Below the pieces are notes generated by a model. The model was given only the letters and a program-made list of their open reading frames with translations, did no database searches and had not been told where the DNA came from. From positions 53,923 to 117,922 of the forward strand of contig NZ_JYMR01000026.1 of assembly GCF_000938255.1 (NCBI RefSeq): a stretch of 64,000 nucleotides of DNA, in the 5' to 3' direction. This DNA is from Bradyrhizobium sp. LTSP849. Lineage in GTDB: Bacteria > Pseudomonadota > Alphaproteobacteria > Rhizobiales > Xanthobacteraceae. Of the stretch, positions 58,201 to 64,000 are shown piece by piece. A program made the translations under genes and the position numbers. Position 1 is the stretch's first letter. The number at the start of each line of letters is the position of its first letter.

Positions 58201-58357
58201 GTTCATGGTGATGGACGATCTCGGCGCCCTGATCTGGCGCTTCGGCAAGCGGCTCATCGTGCACAGCGAGGATGCGGAAGCTGCGGATCACCACGACGCT
58301 GCGCCCGCGGAGGCCACACCGGTGCCGAAGAGCATCGTGCACCCGGCGGCGGAGTAG
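55208..58357 (+). CDS. RND multidrug/cation efflux permease
   Basis: A 1049-residue inner-membrane pump with 12 spans and two large periplasmic loops. Proton-relay Asp pair DD in span 4 (GILVDDAIVEIENIVR), the second-half signature GIVTKNAIMLVEFA and the family opening IRNPLPSVVFSIILLILGWV are visible. It lies at the end of the adaptor gene with a one-base overlap (TGATG). No outer-membrane channel gene is adjacent. It exports drugs or other hydrophobic compounds; the substrate is unknown. Confidence 0.95.
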   Translation: MALNISAWSIRNPLPSVVFSIILLILGWVSFTKLAVTRLPSADIPVISVAVSQFGAAPAELESQITKTIEDAVSGVEGVRHIGSQITDGLSLTTIQFALETNTDRALNDVKDAVTRVRSNLPQNVNEPLIQRVDVIGLPIVTYAAISPGKTPEQLSYFVDDVVKRALQGVRGVAQVERIGGVEREILISLDPDRLQAMGLTAVNVSQSLRGTNVDVAGGRAEIGKNDQAIRTLAGAKTLSDLAGTMIPLFAGGEVRLDDLGTVTDTIADRRTFARFNGEPVVALGIKRSKGASDVVIAAAVAKRIDALKAAYPDVDLKLIDTSVEYTKGNYEAAISTLFEGAILAVVIVLLFLRDLRATIIAAISLPLSIFPAFWAMDILGFSLNLVSFLAITLSTGILVDDAIVEIENIVRHMNMGKSPYRAALEAADEIGLAVIAISLTIIAIFAPASFMSGIAGQFFKQFGITVSVQVFFSLLAARFVTPMLAAYFLKHGNHEEPPPGRVLRTYHRIVTWSVRHYFITVLIGVGIFAASIWSITLLPQGFLPAQDSARSLLALELPPGTQLAYTEKVTEDIVARLRKRSEVKSIFVDGGRVPPGTQEVRRAALIINYVPKANRDISQRELEFSISQELENIPDIRFWFLDDNGLRAIALVVTGADANIVNNVASELATQMKRVPTISNVISETTLERPELRIEPRADLAARLGVSTESLSQTIRVATIGDVGPALAKFDVGDRLVPIRVQLEDAARGNLKTLEQLRVPLGEHGEKGGVPLSVIADVKLDQGPTSISRYDRERQATVAADLVGSAALGDATKKIYDLPVMKTLPKNVKVSPSGDAESLNELSDGFATAITAGLMMVYAVLVLLFGTFLQPITILFSLPLSIGGAIVALLITGKQLTTPVWIGILMLMGIVTKNAIMLVEFAIESIHAGKPRDEAMIDAGMKRARPIVMTTIAMAAGMIPSALAVGAGGEFRSPMALAVIGGLIFSTILSLVFVPAMFMVMDDLGALIWRFGKRLIVHSEDAEAADHHDAAPAEATPVPKSIVHPAAE

Positions 58358-58421
58358 AGTTCCTACCAAGCGGGAACGAGATGATGCGCGCTGTGTGCCG
58401 GAAGCAGCCTAGCTTCGGCGC

Positions 58422-59096
58422 TTACTCGTTCCGCGCAATTGCCGTCAGCTTGGTCATATTCCGCAGCAAAATCCGCCCGCGCTGGAGATCCAGGATCGCC
58501 TCCTTGCGCCAGGCTTGAAGCTGGCGATTGACGCTCTCGCGGGCGGCGCCGACGAAAACGCCGAGCTGCTCCTGCGAGATATGCACCTCGGAGCCGAAAT
58601 CGGCGGCGAGCGCGCAGAGCCGCCGTGCCAGCCGCACCGGCAGCGGTTGCAGCATGGATTCTTCCATCCGCTCGCTCTGCCAGCGAATGCGCTGGCACAG
58701 CAGCCCGATGATCTTGATCGCGACCTTCGGCTCGCGCTCGAGGAAGGCGAGGAAGTCTTCGCGCCGCAGCACGAACAATTCGCTGACCTCGCCCGCGGTC
58801 GCATCCGCGGTGCGGCTCTGCCCGTCCAGCACAGCGACCTCGCCGAACAGATCACCCGAGCCCATGAAGTTCAGCGTCAGCCGGCTACCGTCGGAGGCGC
58901 CGGTCTCGATCCGGACCTGGCCGCGGCGCACACCGAACAGCGCGTCGCCGGGATCGCCCTTCTGGAACAGCACCTCGCCGTTCCCCAGATGCTGGGTGTG
59001 GCAGAGATTGGAGAGCCGCTGAAGCTCGTCCGTACCGAGATCAGCGAACATGGCGTTCATCTTGAGAATGACCGCAAATTCGGCCTGCTTGCTCAT
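58422..59096 (-). CDS. Crp/Fnr-family regulator
   Basis: A 224-residue protein with a cyclic-nucleotide-binding-type domain (GEVLFQKGDPGDALFGVRRG...NFMGSGDLFGEVAVLDGQSR) and a Crp HTH (HISQEQLGVFVGAARESVNRQLQAW). It lacks Fnr-type Cys ligands. ATG 59096 (MSKQAEF) is chosen because AAGGACG precedes it. The Crp-type palindrome at 51522-51537 is a possible target. Its ligand is unknown; the nucleotide cyclase at 61662 is a possible source of cAMP. Confidence 0.88.
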   Translation of the reverse strand: MSKQAEFAVILKMNAMFADLGTDELQRLSNLCHTQHLGNGEVLFQKGDPGDALFGVRRGQVRIETGASDGSRLTLNFMGSGDLFGEVAVLDGQSRTADATAGEVSELFVLRREDFLAFLEREPKVAIKIIGLLCQRIRWQSERMEESMLQPLPVRLARRLCALAADFGSEVHISQEQLGVFVGAARESVNRQLQAWRKEAILDLQRGRILLRNMTKLTAIARNE

Positions 59097-59333
59097 TTCA
59101 ACGTCCTTATGAATTTCCTTAGCCAATTTCCTTGGCAAATCGCTTGGAAGCATCAACATCAGAATCGCGTAAAACCGCGTGGGAGAAGTGTGTCATAAGT
59201 CACATAACTTTACAGCTCCCCCTGACTATTTTTGTCTGCTTGGAGCGGCTTCCCATCCCGGGATAAGCTCAGGCGCGAGGGACGGGTGACCGGGCGGGTT
59301 TCGACGCCGCTTGTCCGTCGTTGGAACGTCGAC

Positions 59334-61421
59334 ATGAGAGCAGTTAAATTCGCCGGCGCGGCGGTGGTCGCCGTCATCATCGTGATCGCGCTCCTGCTGG
59401 TGGTCGGGATCCCCTCGGGCTTCCTGACCTCGACGATTGCCTCGCGCGTCGAGCAGGCGAGCGGCTATCGCCTGTCGATCGACGGCACGACGAAGATCAG
59501 CCTGTGGCCGACGCTGAACGTCGCCTTGAGCGACCTCACGCTCCAGAACCCCAAGGATCGCAGCGGCATCACGCGCCTGACCATCGACCGCGTGCAGGTC
59601 GACATGTCGTTGTCCAGCGCATGGTCGGGCCATCCGAAGATCAGCGAGATCGTCGTCACCCATCCCGTGCTCTATTTGCCCATGCTGCGCGATCGCCTGC
59701 CGAATGCCGATGCATCGCCAGCGGCGCTTGCGCCCGACATGGATGGTGCGACCATCGACCGTTTCAAGATCAGCAACGGCGAAGTCGCATTCTCGCGCGT
59801 GCGCGATCGCGTCGACAGCCGCATCACGGCCATCAACGCCGACGCCATCATGGGCCGCGACCGCACGATCAAGGTCATCGGCACGGCGCGCATCAGCGAG
59901 CACCCGACCAGGTTCGACATCAAGGCGACCACGCCGGCGCCGCCGGTCGAGCGGCAGACCACGCCGGTGGATTTTGCCATCGACATGCCGGACGTGCTGT
60001 CGTCGCAGCTTGCAGGCCATGCCGAGCTGCGCCTCAACGGGCCGATGGTGATGATCAACGGCGTCAACGGCACGCTCGGCGATGGCGCCTTCAACGGCTG
60101 GGCCTCGGTCGATATTGCGAGCAAGCCTTTGGTGAAGGTCGATCTCGACTTCCAGCGGCTGACGATTCCGCTGGCAAAATCGCCCGAAGGCGCGACCGCG
60201 CAGCCCTGGAGCGATGCGCCGATCGATGTGTCCGGGCTCAATTATGTCGATGCGCAAATCAGGATCTCGGCCAACGAAGCCATCATCGGCCAGGCGCGCC
60301 TTGCGCCGCTGGCGCTCGATGCAAAACTCGCCGGCGGCATCTTGAAGACAGGCACCGCCAATCTCGGCGCCTATGGCGGCCAGGTCTCGGGCGAGATGAT
60401 CCTCGATGCGACCAGCGGCGCACCGAGCTTTGCCATGCATTCCGACATCGTCGGCGTGCGGGCGCTGCCGCTGCTCCAGGGCCTTGCCGAGTTCGACCGG
60501 GTCGACGGCAAGATGCAAGCCAAGCTCGCACTGCGCAGCGCCGGCCCCAGCCAGCGCGCGCTGATGGCGAACATGCAGGGCACCGCCTTCGTCACTTTCC
60601 AGGACGGCGCCATCCGCGGCATCAATGTCGCACAGATGATCCGCTCGCTGACGACCAGCAAGCTGTCCGGCTGGCAGGACAGTGAGGCAGGGAGCACCGA
60701 GCAGAGCACCGATTTGTCGCAACTCTCCGCCTCCTTCCGCATCGACAAGGGCCAGGCGGTGACGACCGATTTCAACCTGGTCGGCCCGCTGGTGCGCATC
60801 ACCGGCGCCGGCACCATCGCACTCGACACCAAGATGCTGGGCTTTCGCGTCGAGCCGAAGCTCGTCATGACCACCGAAGGCCAGGGCCGCACCTCCGAAC
60901 CGGTCGGCTTCGGCATTCCCGTGATGATCTCGGGCTCCTGGTCGCAGCCGCAGATCTATCCCGACATGAGCGGCATGATGGACAATCCGGATGCCGCCTA
61001 TGCCAAGCTGCGCGAGATGGGCAAGGGTCTGTTCGGGCCTGACGGCGCCGGGCTCGGCAACATGTTGAGCAATCTTGGTGGTAATTTCGGGCTCGGCGGC
61101 GCCGCGCCGGGCGGCGGCAACGCAGCAGGCAGCGCCAACCCGCAGATGAAGCTGCCGGGGCCGGACAGCCCACTCGGCCAGGCCATCGGCAATATGATCC
61201 AGCAAGGATTGTCCAACAGCCCTCTGTCCAACACCCCTGGAACCGGCATCCGCAGCCGCGGCCTGCCGGGAACACCGACCACGCCGGCACCGCAGCAGGC
61301 CTCGCCCGCGCCGCCGACCCAAGCCCCGTCGACCCAAGCCCAGCCGACTCAAGACCCGCCGGTCGCCCAGCAGGACAGCCAGCCGATGAACGACGTGATG
61401 CGGCAACTCTTTAATCGGTAG
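59334..61421 (+). CDS. AsmA-family protein
   Basis: A 695-residue envelope protein: one N-terminal span (AVVAVIIVIALLLVVGIPSG), then AsmA repeats (DGTTKISLWPTLNVALSDLT, LTIDRVQVDMSLSS) and a C-terminal AsmA domain (FDRVDGKMQAKLALRS... INVAQMIRSLTTSK...ITGAGTIALDTKMLGFRVEP). The tail is Gly-rich then Pro/Gln-rich (~600-680). Family members move phospholipids or help outer-membrane assembly. ATG 59334 is chosen for its place just before the span. Confidence 0.87.
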   Translation: MRAVKFAGAAVVAVIIVIALLLVVGIPSGFLTSTIASRVEQASGYRLSIDGTTKISLWPTLNVALSDLTLQNPKDRSGITRLTIDRVQVDMSLSSAWSGHPKISEIVVTHPVLYLPMLRDRLPNADASPAALAPDMDGATIDRFKISNGEVAFSRVRDRVDSRITAINADAIMGRDRTIKVIGTARISEHPTRFDIKATTPAPPVERQTTPVDFAIDMPDVLSSQLAGHAELRLNGPMVMINGVNGTLGDGAFNGWASVDIASKPLVKVDLDFQRLTIPLAKSPEGATAQPWSDAPIDVSGLNYVDAQIRISANEAIIGQARLAPLALDAKLAGGILKTGTANLGAYGGQVSGEMILDATSGAPSFAMHSDIVGVRALPLLQGLAEFDRVDGKMQAKLALRSAGPSQRALMANMQGTAFVTFQDGAIRGINVAQMIRSLTTSKLSGWQDSEAGSTEQSTDLSQLSASFRIDKGQAVTTDFNLVGPLVRITGAGTIALDTKMLGFRVEPKLVMTTEGQGRTSEPVGFGIPVMISGSWSQPQIYPDMSGMMDNPDAAYAKLREMGKGLFGPDGAGLGNMLSNLGGNFGLGGAAPGGGNAAGSANPQMKLPGPDSPLGQAIGNMIQQGLSNSPLSNTPGTGIRSRGLPGTPTTPAPQQASPAPPTQAPSTQAQPTQDPPVAQQDSQPMNDVMRQLFNR

Positions 61422-61661
61422 TTTTTGGACCAACACTTCCAGACTCCGAGGCGGTCCTTACACCCGCACCCCGTCCACTTCTTCATCCGAACGGATGAGA
61501 AGGACGGCTGCGGCATTTGGGCCGCCGCCGGCCATCCCCGCCCGTCCCTTGTCGGCTCCTTGCCCGCCCTTGCCGGTTCCTTGGCCCAAATTGTGATAGA
61601 AGATCGTAAGGGCCCGTGCGGCCCATAGCGCCGGCGTCCGTCGCGGCGCGAGAGGATCCGG
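61422..61661. other. 240-base gap upstream of the cyclase gene
   Basis: It is pyrimidine-rich, with repeated CCTTG/CCTTGCC motifs at about 61550-61585. No gene or clear promoter consensus is seen. Confidence 0.35.
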
Positions 61662-64000
61662 ATGGCAGGAGCGAAAGGCAAGATTCGGTTTCTGCGCGAG
61701 GGCCTGTTCGCCAAATACGTCGTCTCCCTCGTCGGCCTCGTCGTGTTCGTGCTTGCCGTCAACGGCGCGATGGAGACCTGGATCTCCTACCGCGCCACCA
61801 CGACGTCGCTGACCGACGCCCTCGGGGACAAGGCGCAGGCCGCCGCAAGGCGCATGGAGCAGTCGGTCTCCGAGCTCGAACGCCAGATCAGCTGGGTGAC
61901 ACGGGCAAGCCAGGACACGCTCGAGAAGCGCCGCGCCGACTACGCCCAGCTGCTGCACCAGGTCTCGGTCGTCTCCCAGCTGTTCCAGCTCAACGGCGAC
62001 GGCCGTGAGGTGCTGCGCGTCTCGCGCCAGTCGACCACGACCGGCAGTAATGCCGACCTCTCCCGCGACATGCGCTTCACCGACACGGTCGCGCGCGGCG
62101 TGAGCTATTCGCCGGCCTCTTTCGTCGATCAGAAGCCGGTGATATCGATCTCGGTGGCACATTCCGGCTTCAATGCCGGCGTCACCGTGGCCGAGATCGA
62201 TCTCTCTTTCCTCTCCGACTACCTCGCCGATGCCCAGCTCGGCAAGGCCGCCTTCGCCTATGTGGTCGATGCACGCGGCCGCGTGCTGGCGACCTCGTCG
62301 AAGGGCCCCGATGTCGGCAAGGATCTGTCGAAGCTGCCGCAGGTCGCAGCCGCCATCGCCCCCGGCCGCGACGGCGATACGTTCGGCACCGACTTCAATG
62401 GCCATTCGGTGCTGACCGCGGCGAGCACCGTGCCGAAGCTCGGCTGGAACGTGCTGTTCGAGCAGCCGACCGCGCAGGCGCTGACGCCGATCCGCGACCA
62501 GCTCGTGCGCATTGCGTTGCTGATCGGCATGGGGCTGTTGGTCGCGATCCTCGCCGGCACGCTGCTGGCGCGCCGCATGATCATCCCGATCACGGCGCTG
62601 CGCAACGGCGCGCACAAGCTCGGCGAGGGCGACTTCAGCCACCGCATCGACGTGCACACCTCCGACGAGCTGGAAGAGCTCGCCGGCCAGTTCAACCGCA
62701 TGGCCGGTCAGCTCCAGGAGACCTATACGGACCTCGAGACCAAAGTCGAAGAGCGCACCCGCGATCTCGCGCAGTCGATCAACGAGCTGAAGGTGCTGGA
62801 AGAGGTCGGCCGCGCGGTCGCCGCCTCGCTCGACCTCAACGCCGTGCTGCCGACCATCGCCGCCCGCGCGCTCGAGATCAGCCACGCCGATGCGGTGCTG
62901 ATCTACGGCTATGATGCGGACGCGCGCCGCTTCGACCTGGTCGAGGCCAACGGCATCGACAAATCGGCTGACGGCGCCCACATCACGATCGAGGAAGGCG
63001 AGAATATTTTGAGCGATGCCGCCAGGAGCGGCGAGCCGATCGCGCTTGCCGATCTCGACCACGCGCCCGAGCAGCCGCTGCGCGACGCCGCGGTCGATGC
63101 CGGCTTCCATTCGGTGCTGGTGGTACCGCTGGTCGACCTGCAGGGCACGCTCGGCTCGCTGGTGGTGCTGCGCCGCGCCCGCGGCGCGTTCGAAGGCAGC
63201 CTCATCGGCCTGATGCGGACCTTCGCCAACCAGGCGGTGCTGGCGATGCGCAATGCGCGGCTGTTCACCGAAGTTGACCACAAGAGCCACGCGCTGGAGA
63301 CCGCGCACGAGACCGTGCGCGACCAGGCCGACAAGCTGCGCGAGCAGACCGAGCAGCTCAAGGACTGGAACAAGTCGCTCGAAGAGCGCGTCGAGACCCA
63401 GCTCAGTGAGATCGAGCGGATCCGCAAGCTCGAGCGTTTCCTGGCGCCGCAGGTGGCGCAGCTGATCGCCTCCTCCGACAGTCCCGAGGGGCTGCTCACC
63501 AGCCAGCGCCGCGAGGTGACCGTGGTGTTCTGCGATTTGCGCGGCTTCACCGCGTTCACGGAAGCGACCGAGCCGGAGGAGGCGATGAACGTGCTGCGGG
63601 AATATCACGCCGCCCTCGGCACGCTGATCTTCAAATATGAGGGCACGCTCGACAAATATGCCGGCGACGGCGTCATGATCCTGTTCAACGCGCCGATCCA
63701 GTTCGAGGACCACACACGGCGTGCCGTGAAGATGGCGGTGGAGATGCGCGACACCATCGGCCCGCTGACCGAGCGCTGGCGCAACCGCGGCCATAGCCTC
63801 GGCTTCGGCATCGGCATCGCGCTCGGCTATGCCACGCTCGGCCAGGTCGGCTTCGAGCAGCGGCTGGAATATGCCGCGATCGGCAGCGTCACCAACCTCG
63901 CCTCCCGCCTCTGCGGCGAGGCCAAGGCCGACCAGATCGTGGTCAGCCGCCGCGTCTACGGCATCGTCGAGCAATGGGTCGAAGCCCGCGCGCTCGACGA
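61662..64000 (+). CDS. membrane class III nucleotide cyclase with Cache, HAMP and GAF domains (3' end outside the window)
   Basis: The frame stays open from ATG 61662 to the window edge (779 codons). An N-terminal span (YVVSLVGLVVFVLAVNG), a periplasmic Cache-type sensor (~40-280), a second span (IALLIGMGLLVAILAGTLLA), HAMP (~300-360), a GAF domain (~385-540), a coiled coil and a class III cyclase domain follow. Metal-binding Asp are in VVFCDLRGFTAFTE and KYAGDGVMILFN; the rest includes GFGIGIALGYATLGQVG and IGSVTNLASRLC. It probably makes cAMP (or cGMP) in response to an external ligand, relevant to the Crp/Fnr gene nearby. GAGGAT precedes the ATG. Confidence 0.9.
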   Translation, partial: MAGAKGKIRFLREGLFAKYVVSLVGLVVFVLAVNGAMETWISYRATTTSLTDALGDKAQAAARRMEQSVSELERQISWVTRASQDTLEKRRADYAQLLHQVSVVSQLFQLNGDGREVLRVSRQSTTTGSNADLSRDMRFTDTVARGVSYSPASFVDQKPVISISVAHSGFNAGVTVAEIDLSFLSDYLADAQLGKAAFAYVVDARGRVLATSSKGPDVGKDLSKLPQVAAAIAPGRDGDTFGTDFNGHSVLTAASTVPKLGWNVLFEQPTAQALTPIRDQLVRIALLIGMGLLVAILAGTLLARRMIIPITALRNGAHKLGEGDFSHRIDVHTSDELEELAGQFNRMAGQLQETYTDLETKVEERTRDLAQSINELKVLEEVGRAVAASLDLNAVLPTIAARALEISHADAVLIYGYDADARRFDLVEANGIDKSADGAHITIEEGENILSDAARSGEPIALADLDHAPEQPLRDAAVDAGFHSVLVVPLVDLQGTLGSLVVLRRARGAFEGSLIGLMRTFANQAVLAMRNARLFTEVDHKSHALETAHETVRDQADKLREQTEQLKDWNKSLEERVETQLSEIERIRKLERFLAPQVAQLIASSDSPEGLLTSQRREVTVVFCDLRGFTAFTEATEPEEAMNVLREYHAALGTLIFKYEGTLDKYAGDGVMILFNAPIQFEDHTRRAVKMAVEMRDTIGPLTERWRNRGHSLGFGIGIALGYATLGQVGFEQRLEYAAIGSVTNLASRLCGEAKADQIVVSRRVYGIVEQWVEARALD

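Noticed and set aside
55016..58369. A 1117-codon open frame on the minus strand opposite the RND permease
   Set aside because: It is a mirror of a high-GC gene with third-position GC bias; the product is rich in Arg, Asp, His and Gly without any domain, and the plus strand encodes a clear RND pump.
61458..63974. An 838-codon open frame on the minus strand opposite the nucleotide cyclase
   Set aside because: The composition is unnatural and the plus strand carries Cache, HAMP, GAF and cyclase motifs in order.

Overview
The window looks like the chromosome of a Bradyrhizobium or close relative (Nitrobacteraceae, Alphaproteobacteria). The clues are high GC with strong third-position GC bias, a form II CO-dehydrogenase-like gene set in the order S-L-M, GGAAC-N16-CGTT promoters of the alphaproteobacterial EcfG stress sigma factor next to trehalose genes, DUF3175, DUF2783 and DUF1272 genes, and the palindromic intergenic repeats common in this group. 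The assignment is by recognition only; no search was run.

Left part (1-25.8 kb). An amidase with a histone-like tail and a LysR remnant lie outside two tandem integrated elements. Three copies of the 14-base 3' end of a tRNA-Ser(GGA) gene lie at 2022, 6907 and 25705, the last being the tRNA itself. The segment 2022-6920 is a metabolic cassette without an integrase: a GntR/FCD regulator, three TTGTTATAACAA-type operators, a beta-keto acid cleavage enzyme, a class III aminotransferase resembling beta-phenylalanine aminotransferases, and an orphan amino-acid binding protein. Together they suggest catabolism of a beta-amino acid. The segment 6907-25718 starts with a P4-type integrase and carries small DNA-binding proteins, a replication-initiator-like gene with internal iteron-like palindromes, a scaffold-like protein, tail chaperones with a probable -1 frameshift, a tape measure protein, a Mu gp44-like hub, a cargo region and a DprA / phosphoribosyltransferase / XRE-ImmA/IrrE operon next to the tRNA. 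I see no terminase, portal or major capsid gene, so it is either a decayed prophage or a phage satellite.

Middle part (25.9-42.1 kb). otsA, otsB, an MFS transporter and a DUF3175 gene form a stress cluster with EcfG-type promoters, two of them divergent and almost back to back. Two tandem chemotaxis receptors with nearly identical signalling domains follow, then coxS-coxL-coxM (form II), a CaiB-type CoA-transferase and an MHS-type MFS transporter.

Right part (42.1-64 kb). Tyrosine/homogentisate catabolism is encoded by hpd with a divergent Lrp regulator, and by a leftward operon of FAD monooxygenase, DUF2783, atypical metallo-beta-lactamase, hmgA and fahA with a divergent MarR regulator. No maleylacetoacetate isomerase gene is visible. 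Then come a lactonase-like hydrolase, a caspase-fold protein with both catalytic residues replaced, an OmpA-like protein, an RND efflux pair, a Crp/Fnr regulator, an AsmA-family protein and a Cache/HAMP/GAF class III nucleotide cyclase cut by the window end.
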